A stretch of 64,000 nt of DNA, from positions 6,957,501-7,021,500 of the forward strand of contig CAHIKZ030001813.1 of NCBI GenBank assembly GCA_903632075.3, given 5' to 3'. Source of the DNA: Acanthosepion pharaonis (Eukaryota; Mollusca; Cephalopoda; Sepiida; Sepiidae). The notes under the pieces are model-generated. The model did no database searches. It was not told where the DNA came from and saw nothing but the letters and a program-made list of their open reading frames with translations. Both the position numbers and the translations under genes were made by a program. Below are positions 8,724 through 19,570 of the stretch, in pieces (within the stretch, counting starts at the first letter, position 1; every line of letters starts with the position of its first letter).

Positions 8724-9265
8724 TCGAATCGAACCGAGCTTCTCGGCTTGACGGTCGAACTCTCTGCATCTGAGCAGAGAGGAATCCGGACGAGGCTCCG
8801 CCGAAGGGCAGAATCTCGTTCGGGGAGAATGACCAACCCGATCCCGTTTATACGGGTTCTACGGGCATTTTTGGCCGAGCCTACGGGCTCGGGAAACCCA
8901 CGTTAAACTCGGCCTTGTGCCACAAGCAACCCTCGTGGGAGGGTGGCTAGATACCGAATCGAACCGAGCTTCTCGGCTTGACGGTCGAACTCTCTGTCTC
9001 TGAGAGAGGAACCCGGACGAGGCTCCGCCGAAGGGCAGTGTCTCATTCGGGTTCTACGGGCATTTTTGGGGTTGACTCGGGAAACCCACGATCCTTGTTT
9101 ATACGGGTTCTACGGAATCGAACCGAGCTTCGGCTTGACGGTTTTGGCCGAGCCTAAGGGGGCTGGGAAACCCGACGTTTATAAAACGGGCCTGGGAAAC
9201 CCACTCGGCCTTGTACCACATGCAAACCTCGTGGGGGTGGCTAGATACCGAATCGAGTCGAGCCG
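8724..9265 (+). repeat. GC-rich tandem repeat R2 (two units of about 225 bp)
   Basis: Unit A (cgaatcgaaccgagcttctc...ggctccgccgaagggcag) occurs at about 8728-8826 and 8952-9054. Unit B (tttttggccgagcctacggg...ctcgtgggagggtggctaga) occurs at about 8866-8955 and, diverged, at 9139-9245. The region is far richer in G+C than its flanks. The same module appears reversed at 17588-17765. Open frames through it have no recognisable product. Confidence 0.85.
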
Positions 9266-9597
9266 ATAGTAATTCACTCCAAACTAGAGTGACAGTCATA
9301 CTAACACCTTTCACATCTTGTATTATTATTTCGTGTAATATACCTTCGTTATTTCTACTCTTGTATTAGTGTTGTTCTTCCTTGGTCCTAACCTGGACCA
9401 TAACACTATTTAACTAAAAGAAGATAGATTCATGCCGTTTCCGTGGCAATGTAGTGGAAAATAAACAAAATCAAAGCTTCCAGAATGTCAAATCGGTGCG
9501 CCGAGTACACTTTATACGCCCTTAACTCTTACATTGTATGTAGACATTAATTTAAGCTTCAAAATCTGTCTCTATCTCTCAGATGAGATATTATGAT
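9266..9597. other. Unassigned stretch
   Basis: No gene recognised. The string cttggtcctaacctggacca near 9388-9410 is palindrome-like and may mark an end of the R2-containing element. Confidence 0.25.
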
Positions 9598-9715
9598 TAT
9601 TTGCATTATTCGGACTGTTATCCTCAACGTTACTACCATATTCACAATGTTTAGGCCGTTGTACGCTCCAACCTTTTTAGATGATTGGAAATTCGAACCA
9701 AAACATTTATTTCAT
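9598..9715 (-). mobile_element. SINE family A 3' part, inverted
   Basis: Plus-strand ttgcattattcggactgtta...cacaatgtttaggccgttgt is the reverse complement of the family A tail. It directly abuts a plus-strand family A copy (9716-10008), making a head-to-head fold-back. Confidence 0.75.
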
Positions 9716-10008
9716 CTAGTGGATAAAGGCGTTGGTTAGATCAAGTGACTAGACCCAAAGAGTTGTGAGTCCAATACCGGTCTATAACAGTGATGAACAA
9801 AAAAATTGGAGGGTTAAGTTAAAGGGAAATAACTCAGACATCCGTAATAGGCATGGCATATGGAACTAGAACATTCTAACCCGGGGGATAAAATAAAGGG
9901 TTCGGTTCGAAATTCCAATCACTCGAAGAAGGCTGGAGCGTACAACGGCTGAAACGTTGTTAATATGACAATTAATATAACAGTTCGAATAATGTAAATA
10001 ATTTAGAT
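9716..10008 (+). mobile_element. SINE family A (tRNA-derived)
   Basis: The head begins agtggataaaggcgttggtt with B-box-like gtgagtccaataccgg. The body contains tggcatatggaactagaaca and gataaaataaagggttcggt. The tail contains acggctgaaacgttgttaat and ends cgaataatgtaaat. It is collinear with the copy at 30305-30660. The A-box half is clipped at the junction with the inverted arm. Confidence 0.8.
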
Positions 10009-11339
10009 TTTTTAATATTTTTACTGGACAACAAGACTTGCAGTAGAGAAAAGCCTTTCTTGCTGATAATTCCGATGTCATCTTGAGATTAAAATGAAGC
10101 CTTATACATTGCGATTTAATGACATAAAGGTATTTTCGAATACGCAGTAATCTCTTAGCATCAAGTCTAATTAAGACAAATAAATCATCCAAGGCAGGCA
10201 GTTTTATAAGTTTCATAACTTAAAAAGTATAAATATCTATCATAGTCTTATGTAAGAATACGTCTTATTACATTGCATACAATATTTAACGTTTGTTTAA
10301 CATGAATTTTCTTTTTTCGTTGGTTTTATCATTTGGCAGTTGATCGAATATTTAGTGCATTTGCCATGAAACACGGGTTCAAATTTCCATCTAGTCGATT
10401 GATCAAAGACGTGATATTAATATCTTTCTGGATATTTTTACTATCTTTCGTCACTGTTGGGAGATATCTGGAAAGCATACCGCTTACTGACTTACGTAGG
10501 ATTGAGGACAGACGGTCGAGGGTTGAGCTAGTACGTAATTCACAAGTCCACAACCGGTAGGCTATAGAAGTTTATTAGTCTTGGTAAGCAATCTGTCTTG
10601 AGATGGTTTTTCGATGAAAAAAAAATAAATAAAAACGCCCATTCTTAAACAGAATGGATGGGTCAGCTTAAATAACGCACAGTGAGCGGAATTCATGAAA
10701 AAGAGAACAGAAAATATTATGGGAATTCGCAGTCTGGTACACGCTGAAGGCAACATCGTCATCCTTTATCACAACCGGGCTAACCCGAATATCTTCTGAC
10801 CGGGGAAATAAAAGACATTATGTCTTAACTACTAAAGAAATCGCTAACCGTGTCTCAGGTGTATCTCGCCCATAAACACCTGCTTAACCATTTCAGTCAA
10901 ACCTATGCACAGCTGAGGTATAAATCGGCGCATATGCTTATAAAAATCATCAAATGATACAACTGCTTACTTTGACTTACGTGTAAATATATATTTTATT
11001 TATAATATTAAAATATCATGGTTAGTCATATTTTTGAAACCGAAGTAGATTATTTCTTCATATTAGGAAAATATGAGAAAAAAAAAACTTAAAATAAACA
11101 AAGGTCACGATATATATAATTCTGTCTAGTCCAAGGACATTTTCGAACAGAGATGTGAGGTTAGTGATCACATCAACTTGAATGCCTATGTCAAACATGG
11201 CGTTCACCGTATAATGCAGTCGGTGCTCTCCAGGACGTAGATGAGTGTTGATTTCGACAACTTTCTACCTTTTGTAGTTCTACATAAGACTGTACATTTT
11301 TTATATCTCACCAAATCCTTGTTCAGTTTCACAGTATGA
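10009..11339. other. Unassigned stretch with short unrecognised frames
   Basis: It contains a 75-codon plus frame (10333-10560), a 116-codon minus frame (9866-10216, mostly SINE sequence) and a 66-codon minus frame (10562-10762). None shows a family motif or codon pattern that I recognise. Near 10369-10390 acgggttcaaatttcc resembles a B-box. Confidence 0.3.
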
Positions 11340-11690
11340 TAACGTTAAAGTAAAGACGAAGTTTTGAGGAAAATGATGTTTATTATCGAATCAGAAAGGG
11401 AAAGTTAAAATTTCTTGGACGCATAAAGAGGCTTGGAGAATTTGACACTGACAGAACATATTCAATTCAAAAAAGGGACTGAAGAAAGCAACGAATTCCT
11501 ACGTAACAAGCTTGTTAAATGGTTTTCAAAAAAGGGGAAAGAGAAACACAGCAGAAATACAACACTTATTAGGATCTACAATGGTAAAAATGTTGTGGAG
11601 AGCCATGATCGCCTATTTTCTTATGAGGCACGATCGATAAAAGGAGAATTTTTAGACGTAACATTTCAGTATCTTTGACTAAAACGAACC
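11340..11690 (+). pseudogene. LINE (lineage L1) 3'-end fragment
   Basis: The frame from 11433 reads MENLTLTEHIQFKKGTEESN. This matches the GLENLTLTGHIEGKR block near the C-terminus of a jockey/RTE-like LINE reverse-transcriptase protein. It is preceded (other frame, 11400-11430) by KFLGRIKR-like sequence and followed by VESHDRLFS (usually LWRAMIAYV). Several frameshifts are present. Sister pieces lie at 13640, 17110, 33535, 34730, 36055, 47985 and 56255. Confidence 0.75.
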
Positions 11691-12282
11691 GCTTCGCCTA
11701 CAGGGAAAAGATGTTTTACTCTTTTTCATTTGAACGCACCTGTAAGCTTTCTAACATTGACTTTCATTTGCAAATCAAATTCCGGGCAATGTTTAAGTGT
11801 ACCTTAATTAAATAAACATAAATAAAATGTACTATTTTTTCTACTTAAACTTTACATACAGACATAAAAAAACAGATATTTAATACTACATAACAGATTG
11901 AGTAATAAACACTTTCCGTTTTTTGAAACCAATTTGAAAAAGAAAATAAACCAATGTACTATTCTAACTAACCATAAAGATATCATAGCTGTCAATGGAA
12001 AATAGATTACATTCGAGAATGTCCATTGCAAAAGGCAGTGGATTAGTTATAATAATTCTACACAAATGCTACGCTTCACGGAAGAAAGGTAACGTTATGC
12101 TTGTTGTAGGATCTTCTGGGTATTATTAATATAGTGATATTACAAAACAATGAAAGAGTATATGCACAGTTATTCGGCCAGCAGCTGCAACGTGTCCATA
12201 AAAGTTTATTCTAAAAGAGGACTGTGCTCCTCAATAAGAAAATCTGTCATTCTCTTCTATGATAATCCAAGGCCGCTTACAT

Positions 12283-12285
<3 letters not shown>
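11691..12285. other. Unassigned AT-rich stretch
   Basis: No gene or repeat family recognised. Confidence 0.3.

Positions 12286-12360
<75 letters not shown>
12286..12360. repeat. (CA)n microsatellite
   Basis: About 37 uninterrupted CA units, the longest pure CA tract in the window. Confidence 0.98.
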
Positions 12361-12363
<3 letters not shown>

Positions 12364-12923
12364 GTAGAAAATTTGTAAGTCGCTTGGGCTGTTCTACCCC
12401 ATCCGCCATATTAAACTGAATAGACCTCTTTCTCTATCGCTGTAAAATTGTTTGATGGGGAGGATTTATCTAAGAAAAAATATAACCAGGAATTGGTTGG
12501 AAGTTTTTGAAGAATTTTACACAATGAAATCGAAGATGTTCTTGATGGGTAGAAAACAAAGCGTTGCAAATAATTGCGGATATATAATTGAATAAGATGT
12601 AACTGGACCTTTTCTTAAGATAAATGTTGTTAAACAAAAAACGGAAATTATTTACGACTCAACGTGTTTGACAAAGAAAATATCTTAAGTTAACATCAAA
12701 GGTGATTCATTTTCGATCGCATTTTTGTAGAAAAATATATATAAAGTATTAAATACGATGAAAAGTATGGAACGCTTTTCTAAACATTTCCCGACAAATA
12801 TTCGTAAAAAATCGCATTGAAATTAAATGTGAAAAACGAAAGAGGGAGAAAAAACGAATGACTAAAGGTTAGACAAATCTGCTACATCTGCGTTCTAATC
12901 GAGTTTGACACACAGACAGACAC
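12361..12923. other. Unassigned AT-rich stretch
   Basis: No gene or repeat family recognised. Confidence 0.3.

Positions 12924-12982
<59 letters not shown>
12924..12982. repeat. (TA)n microsatellite
   Basis: About 29 TA units, flanked by short CA/TG motifs. Confidence 0.97.
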
Positions 12983-12985
<3 letters not shown>

Positions 12986-13639
12986 GAGTGTTTGTATGTG
13001 TGTCTACATGTATATATGCTTTATTTAAAAAATATACAACACGGAAAAACAAAATTCCTGATCCACCGTGACTTATCAAAGGACTTGTTTTAACTATGTT
13101 AGTGAAACATTTGAGAGAACACCCGGCAAAATTGCGATCAAAGATTATATACATATCGAATTATTTCGAATTTTTGGTCTGTGTGCTTATTTATGGTGCA
13201 TATCAAATTATATTGATATTGTTTGCGATTCCGGCGGCTTATCCAAATCAAATTGTGCATAGTTGTTTGAGACATATATATTTAGAGATATATTTTGTAC
13301 GGAGAAAAACTTTTCAACTGTTATCTCTTACAGTTTTTATCTGTTTTTAGTTTGTTTTAATGACATATACAGACAAGCAAACTTCCATGACAGCTTCATG
13401 AATTTTATAGTTAGACTTGCGCAAAACCACGCAAAAAGCGAGTACCTCTTCCAGCTGAGACGTCGCAAACAAACACGTTCAGAAATAAATATCTGGAAAA
13501 TATTTTAACGGACGATGGAAATTATCGCACAGAAAACTGAAATCGCGTTGGAACATGAAAAAAATGCCCAGCGAAGGTTAAGCAAAGTGCTAAGACGAAC
13601 GCAACAAAGAAAAGAGAGACGAACTGCTAGAAATACCAG
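12983..13639. other. Unassigned stretch with overlapping short frames
   Basis: Plus-strand frames of 62-84 codons overlap between 13068 and 13508. They are Phe/Ile/Tyr-rich and mutually overlapping, with no recognisable domain, so I do not call a gene. Confidence 0.3.
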
Positions 13640-13805
13640 TTTTACAATTTGGAAGACTACCGGACAATTTCTTCGCAGATGAAGACTAAACTTGAGGCAA
13701 AAAAAATGTAGTTCTATAGATAGATACTGAAAATAGAATGGATAGAGCAGGTGAGAAACATGTACGTTTTAACTAAAATGCAAAGAAAAAGTACACGTAT
13801 ACTTA
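13640..13805 (+). pseudogene. LINE (lineage L1) fragment
   Basis: The frame gives LEDYRTISSQMKTKLEAKKM, a stop, FYR, a stop, then ILKIEWIEQVRNMYVL. This corresponds to CWTISSQMKxxLEAxEMWFYRRMLRIxWTxxVxNxxVL, a block just C-terminal to the RT domain. Two in-frame stops are present. Confidence 0.7.
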
Positions 13806-13959
13806 AATTCAGTGCGGGCTGAATTTACTGGGAACATTTTTTTTGGTCATGTTCACTTTGTACAAGGTCTGACGCTAGCCTTATTCAACGGCGTACTATA
13901 GTTGTATCTACGATTACAAAGTCTCTACTAAAACGAGAATTACAAAAGTGGCAACGAGT

Positions 13960-14310
13960 ATTCGTTGACATCACAAAACGGGGCTTTGTGTGAAAGGTAA
14001 CAGTTGACATAGACTTAAAGTTAAGATTGTAGTGATCGAGGAAGCATCCTCTTGGTAATCGGTTCCACAAATCAGCGGTTTGTGGGAAGAAGCTGCTCGA
14101 ATGGAAATTACATCTCACGAATGAAATAGAAAGGAAAGGAAGGTGGTTCACTACAATATGCTTGGCATGACCGGTCGTAGATGTGAAGGTAAGAAACAGT
14201 GGAACTAAGAAATGTAGTTTGAGTAATTGCCATGGAAATAACGAGTAGCAAGAGTCTTGTGACTTCTCGTCACTGAAATATGTCTTGTAGGTTGGAAAAT
14301 AATTCGTCAC
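13960..14310 (-). pseudogene. LINE (lineage L2) C-terminal fragment
   Basis: The minus strand reads VVNHLPFLSISFVRCNFHSS, then SFFPQTADLWNRLPRGCFLD and HYNLNF. The SFFPRTAxLWNxLPxxxFPxxYNLxxFK block ends the ORF2 protein of lineage L2. Upstream sequence is frameshifted. The expected LFK after NLN is lost by a small deletion in this frame. Confidence 0.78.
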
Positions 14311-15021
14311 CACAAAAGGAGTCTGAGACGCTTTTAGACTCTATCGAGACTGCAAAGTGAAGACTATCAAAATATGGTGATTGTAAATGTAGATAATGAC
14401 AGAAGGAGTCAAGTGCAATCCAGGGAATCGATCATTTCCCCCCGCCGTATATTTATCGATGAACAGTACGAGTTGCAATTTGAGGTCTGCGTGAAGTTTA
14501 AATCCTAATAGACACTCAAGGCACAGGGCTTCCCAGACGGAACGCCTGTTCATCGTCACCATTCGTCAGAATGTTCTGGATGTGTTCGAAGGAACAAGGG
14601 CTAGGCAAATTTGAATATAATGCTTAAATTAGCCAATGGCCTTTTGTAAATGTTCGCCAGAAGATGGACTGGATGGATAGTAAGGAGAAACATTATGTAG
14701 TACTACGAAGGAGGGATTATTCTTGAGAATTGTGGTGGGCCATGTTTTGAATGAATACGGCATATAAAATTATAATTGCAATGAATACGATACACCGTTG
14801 TCTAAAAGACATATTTAGCTTCCGTAGAATATTCAGAAAAAGTTTGGAGTATAAAATACAGAAGAATTTCGAAATATGCGTTCTTAGAAAAAGATGCATG
14901 TTACACAGTTAAAATTTCGATAAATATTTAGTAATGATATTCAAAAATATATTCAGACTATATACAGAAAATCTATTTAGATCTATTTTCAAAACAATTT
15001 ACAATGAAATCATGTGTGAGT
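14311..15021. other. Unassigned stretch
   Basis: Contains minus-strand frames of 73 (14341-14562) and 60 codons without recognised motifs. The first follows the L2 fragment on the same strand and may be degraded LINE sequence. Confidence 0.3.
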
Positions 15022-15036
15022 GCACACACACACACA

Positions 15037-15110
<74 letters not shown>

Positions 15111-15112
15111 CT
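15022..15112. repeat. (CA)n(TA)n(TG)n compound microsatellite
   Basis: CA units pass into TA and then TG, so the tract is self-complementary and can fold back. Similar CA/TA compounds recur at 15830, 16588, 23266 and 29944. Confidence 0.97.
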
Positions 15113-15829
15113 TTGTGTAACAGCAAAATCATCCAAATCGTAACGGTCTGGGGTAACTGTCCATCCCACAAAAAATGTTTAATATCTGAAAAAATACTCA
15201 AGTTATTGGGTTTCTTTTCCCCAAGGTTTCAGATAAAACGTTTGTCTATCTTGACACCATTTATCATAAGAATCACTGTAAAATCCTTTCAGTTATTCAG
15301 CTGGAAGAGAACAGGTTAAAATCGTTTTTGTGTCAGACCCACTCTGTCTTCCCAAAAGAGAAACGGTGGAACGAAAAAGATAATTCAGGCCTTCAGTAAT
15401 AGTACCAACATCCATACTCTGGCTTCCATTCAAGAAGCATCAAGAAAACGGTGAGTATGTTTTAAAAAGAGGGAACAGTAGAGAGTAAATCTGGATCACA
15501 AGGTCACAGCAGAAAAAGGTATTATCATTTAGAGCTAAATACATCATTGTTCAATAGTTTTATAAAAACCTCAGAGAATTCCTGTAAATTATATTTAATC
15601 ATTTCTAAGATACAACGGTTCAAACGTAATGTAGCAATTGAGAAATTTTGCTGTCACACGATTTCAACGATTTTGCTGTTACACGCAGTATATATATATA
15701 TATACATTAATAAATATGCATACATGTTATATCGGTGGGACAGAGTATGTATATTTACTAATCTATGTTTTATATTTTTTAAATTGCATTGATCCTTATT
15801 TTATTATCACTAGAAATCAATGTGCGATA
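15113..15829. other. Unassigned stretch
   Basis: No gene recognised. A short (TA)n lies at 15690-15706. Confidence 0.3.

Positions 15830-15915
<86 letters not shown>
15830..15915. repeat. (CA)n(TA)n(TATG)n compound microsatellite
   Basis: CA, then TA, then TATG units. Confidence 0.97.
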
Positions 15916-15916
<1 letters not shown>

Positions 15917-16149
15917 CACATTTCATTGATAACGACAGACAAGTTGCTTTGATTTACTTTTTTATACAATGTCTCATGTGATCTAATAATTTTTTCTTTT
16001 CGTGTGATAAATTATATAAAAAGTGTCAAAATGTTCTTTTTATCCGAGCTCTTTCGGCAATATTTAGTCATATTCAAGGTTGAAATATATTAACCGTTAA
16101 CAAGAAAGAGATAGTTGTATGTATGTATTTATATAATGTTTTCATTTTC

Positions 16150-16575
16150 AAAACACGGTCAAGATATTGTGTCCCTGTTCATAGTTGATATTATTGAATG
16201 CTGTTTTTATTAATAAGGCTTCTATTATTTTTATCCTTTTTTGGATGTTTATTAGGCTATTATATTTATGTTGTCAACAAGTACATTACGATTAGAATCC
16301 GGTAGGTTTCCATGGCATTTAAATGAGACTTAGTTGAGCTATGATCCGAAAGGTGTATTGTGAGTCTTCGTGTCACACAAGTTTTAGTATGGCTTATATG
16401 AATTTTAATTGATCAGGAATACAATTCTTTAATGGACATTTAAATTCGTAAATAATATTTGTTCTATCTAATTTTGTTCTAAGATGTGAATTATTTTTTT
16501 AAGTATAATGTCAGAGGTTTTAAATTTTTTGCCATAACTAGTCTAAGTTTTTTGCTATTGAAAACTGGTGCATTT
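16150..16575 (-). pseudogene. Penelope-like element GIY-YIG fragment (copy 3)
   Basis: On the minus strand one frame gives HLRTKLDRTNIIYEFKCPLK (16470-16410), the GIY half of the PLE endonuclease. After a break the strand reads TKTCVTRRLTIHLSDHSS and KSHLNAMETYRIL (16379-16290), then RIKIIEALLIK (about 16230-16200) and a degraded end. The RRLTxHLSxxSSxxxHL and xxEAxxIK blocks are typical of one PLE lineage. The YIG itself is lost at the break near 16390. Several frameshifts and no RT remain. A CA/TA microsatellite adjoins the 5' side. Confidence 0.65.
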
Positions 16576-16585
16576 TTTATGTGTG

Positions 16586-16587
<2 letters not shown>

Positions 16588-16661
<74 letters not shown>
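16588..16661. repeat. (CA)n(TA)n compound microsatellite
   Basis: CA block followed by TA block, abutting the 5' truncation of the PLE fragment. Confidence 0.97.
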
Positions 16662-16662
<1 letters not shown>

Positions 16663-16814
16663 CACATATTGGTCAAAACGGCCACAGTTCTATTTAATTG
16701 TGCCTAGCCTTACATATAACGAGCTTCCAGATTGGCTTGTTCACGAAATCGTGTAATCGCGTTCTGTCTTGTACCTCAGCTGGAGATATGAAACACTTGC
16801 TCTCTTTTAGTACG

Positions 16815-17095
16815 CCACATTATGATTATTTATATTATTTACATTATTCGAACTGTTGTCCTCATCTTCATTGCCCTATTCACAATGTTTCGGTCTTTGT
16901 ACGCACCGGCCTTCTTCAGGTGATTAATCTTTCGAGCCGAACCCTTTATTTCATCCATCGGAGTAGATTATTGTAGTTTCCCGTGCCCCGGTGGACGAAA
17001 TAAAGGTTTCGAGTTGTAATTCCACAATTCAACGGCCGAAACGTTGTGAATATAACAATGATGGTGAGGATAACAGTCCGAATAATGTAAATACT
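16815..17095. mobile_element. Fold-back pair of SINE family A 3' regions
   Basis: The left arm (about 16820-16950) is the reverse complement of the family A tail (ttacattattcgaactgttg...acaatgtttcgg). The right arm (about 16990-17095) is the same tail in plus sense (ggccgaaacgttgtgaatat...agtccgaataatgtaaat). A short centre with ggagtagattattgtagttt joins them. No tRNA head lies between, unlike at 9598-10008. Confidence 0.8.
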
Positions 17096-17109
17096 GAAAT
17101 TCGAATGCG

Positions 17110-17442
17110 CACAAGCGAAAGATTCCTTGCAAAATATTAAGAAACAGGAAAATTTCGTTAGAAAAAAGAAAAGAAAAGAGCATTGCACTATTATGTCATA
17201 TGTAAGAGTTGAGACAACAAAAATATGGTTCTACAGAAAGATGCTGAGAAGGACATGAACTGAAGATGTGGGCAACGGGGAAGTTTTAGAGAAAATGTAA
17301 GCAAAAATGACATATTTAATATCAGGAAGAGACAGTTGGAACTTATAAGGCATATAATGAGGAAAGAGGGATTGGAAAATATGACACCCACACAATATAT
17401 TGAAAGAAGGACAGAAGTAAACAACAAGCTTATGTAAATGTT
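17110..17442 (+). pseudogene. LINE (lineage L1) fragment, left part of an interrupted copy
   Basis: Plus strand near 17225-17265 gives RKMLRRT, a stop, TEDVGNGEVLEKM. Near 17325-17430 another frame gives QLELIRHIMRKEGLENMTPTQYIERR. These are the MLRxxWTxxVxNxxVLxKM and QLxFLxHIMRKEGLENLTLTxxIEGxR blocks of lineage L1. The frame is cut at about 17442 by repeat R1. A compatible L1 end appears at 18070-18195. Confidence 0.72.
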
Positions 17443-17835
17443 ATGGTGGTTTCACAGTGGAGGCTTGTATTTGTACTAAGTCGGTCCTAAAATAGGTTCG
17501 ATGTACAAAACGTTAGGAACTTGATATAATAGGTAATGACGCAGAGAAATCTAGTTGTGGTCGCTGATACTTTAGTATCCGACTAACAGTCGTGGGCTCG
17601 GCCAAAAATATGCCCTTTTAAAACCCGTTCAGGGTCGGTTTACCTCCCCGAAAGAGACTCCACCCTTCGGCGTAGCCTCGTTCGGTTTCCTCCCCGCCCG
17701 AAGGCAGAGAGTTCAACCGAACAGTCTGTCGTCTGACTTCAGACTGAACTCAGAGCGACCCCACTGAGCGACTCCTCGTTACTCTTACTACTCCTACTTA
17801 TTACAGGTGGAAGAGTCTATTAACTATAGAATAGG
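17443..17835 (+). repeat. Interspersed repeat R1, copy 2, with internal GC-rich R2 module
   Basis: The left block tttcacagtggaggcttgta...acaaaacgttaggaacttga and right block ttactcttactactcctact...tatagaataggtga match R1 copy 1 (4077-4303). The middle 17588-17765 is the reverse complement of the GC-rich module at 8724-9054 (shared gggctcggccaaaaatatgc and cttcggcgtagcctcgttcg). Copy 1 lacks that middle, so R1 exists with and without it. Confidence 0.75.
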
Positions 17836-17948
17836 TGAGAAGAAGAAGAAGAAGAAGAAGAAGAAGAAGAAGAAGAAGAAGAAGAAGAAGAAGAAGAAGA
17901 AGAAGAAGGAAGAATAAAAGAAGAAAAGAAGAAGAAGAAGAAGAAGAA

Positions 17949-17979
<31 letters not shown>

Positions 17980-18066
17980 AAAAGAACGAAATAAAAGAAG
18001 AAGAAGAAGAAGAAGAAGAAGAAGAAATAAAGAAATAAATAAATAAATAAATAAGATAAATAACAG
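17836..18066. repeat. (GAA)n tract
   Basis: About 190 bp of nearly pure AAG/GAA with a few AAT or AAAG interruptions, ending in (AAAT)n. One strand is entirely purine. Confidence 0.97.
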
Positions 18067-18069
18067 TAA

Positions 18070-18195
18070 ATGACTAAAAGAAAAAAGAGTTAAGGTGAGA
18101 TAGAAGAAACATATAATATTTACTAAGGACTACAAAGGAGAGAAAATTGTGAAAAATCATGAAAAAAGATGATCACCAACGTTCTGAAGGCATAT
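18070..18195 (+). pseudogene. LINE (lineage L1) 3' end, right part of the interrupted copy
   Basis: The sequence gttaaggtgagatagaagaa...ctacaaaggagagaaaattg...acgttctgaaggcatatac corresponds to the end of the L1 ORF (LGEIxxxQxLLRATKDRxLWRAMIAYVLKG) and its AAG-rich tail. With 17110-17442 it makes one L1 copy split by R1 plus (GAA)n. Confidence 0.6.
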
Positions 18196-18196
18196 A

Positions 18197-18256
18197 CAAG
18201 AAGAAGAAGAAGAAGAAGAAGAAGAAGAAGAAGAAGAAGAAGAAGAAGAAGAAGAA
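18197..18256. repeat. (AAG)n tract
   Basis: About 20 AAG units directly after the LINE 3' end, so it probably grew from the LINE tail. Confidence 0.97.
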
Positions 18257-18259
18257 AAG

Positions 18260-19304
18260 TCTTATCACTTATAGATACAATGGCTGGGCAAAATGACTAC
18301 AGTCTTCTTGTTCTACTGCTGAATGTTTAGACTAGGGTGAACAAGTTAAATTTAAAAAAAAGACAAGAAAATGAAGAAGAATACGAAATATAACAAATTT
18401 TTGCTTACAGTCAGTAAAGTGTCTCTCGGGAAATTGTTGTGATGTTTAATGAAGATAAATGATTTGGAAATTTTGATAATTAAAAGATGCAAAAAAAAGT
18501 AAGTGTAAATAAATAAATCCTGCATAATTCAACGTGAGAAATTTAGTCATTTTTGAACTGCAATTTTTTTAAGTGTCACTAGATATCCGTTCGTCTCCAA
18601 TAGAATTATCAAAGCTCTTAACATAAAAACGCGTATTTTCATTTATTTTCGTGCACAAACGATTTAGCAATTCCTACATACATAGTATTCTAATATCTTT
18701 ATTTTTTTAAGAATGAGAAAATAAAAAAATTAAAACTCTTGTGGAAGTTGAGGGTTCGGATGATGTAAATAAATCTGAATATTAACATCTGATGCAAAAT
18801 TATTTACATTAGCAAAACTGACCAATAATTGTACTGGAATGTTGAAAACGGAAACTTTACAGTAAAATGTACTCTAGGTTAGTCAAAATTATGTTCACAC
18901 TTAAATGGTAGAGATCAAAAATACTAGAGATTTACAAAACATACATATAAGTAAGATGATTTAGAGTATGGTCTCAACTTGTTTCCCATTATGTTCAACA
19001 CACAAAACCAGCGTAGTATTTAACGCTTGAGCACTCATTTCACAGAAAATGGATGATATCTGTGTACTGATAAACCATCGCTTACCTCCCCTTAAGATCT
19101 AGGAGGTATAACAAGATCCCTGTATATTACTTCAGTAGATGAGTAGTCAGAGTAAAGTGCAATAAAGCTTTGGTATATGTTTATTCACTGGTTCTGTTTT
19201 TACTACAACCTGGCTTGATGTTATTGATATCACGGACTCTCTTGTTATATACGCTATCCTTCAGCATAACCCATGACCAGAAATCACAGAGCGTTTACTC
19301 AACG
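18260..19304. other. Unassigned AT-rich stretch
   Basis: No gene or repeat family recognised over about 1 kb. Confidence 0.3.
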
Positions 19305-19570
19305 AGGTGCGCCTCGATCGTTTCAGCTTCCTGGAAATGTGTGGTCAAAATAAGCACGAACAATAACAAGTTAGGACAAGGTTTCAGTGTTTCATTATAC
19401 AATCCGCTTTAGCTGATGATAACAAGACAAAGGTTGTTGATTTGCTCGAGCTCCGCAGTCCAACTGATTCTTCGGGTATTTTTGCCGGCGTAACTTTTTA
19501 TATTAGATCACATGATTCCTCACGTGTATGGGATGCTATTTTTTTTAGATCACACGCCATTTTGTTTTGT
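19305..19570 (+). repeat. Interspersed repeat R3, copy 1
   Basis: Blocks in order are cgatcgtttca, gttaggacaaggtttcagtg, tacaatccgctttag, tgctcgagctccgcagtcca, atattagatcacatgattcc and tagatcacacg. The same blocks occur in order on the minus strand at 23805-23560. No coding potential is seen. Confidence 0.75.

Noticed and set aside
9066..9314. Overlapping plus and minus frames in the GC-rich R2 repeat
   Set aside because: Low stop density follows from GC-rich composition; frames do not persist between the two tandem units.
13068..13508. Candidate membrane-protein frames
   Set aside because: Three overlapping frames of similar length, AT-driven Phe/Ile content, no consistent start or domain.
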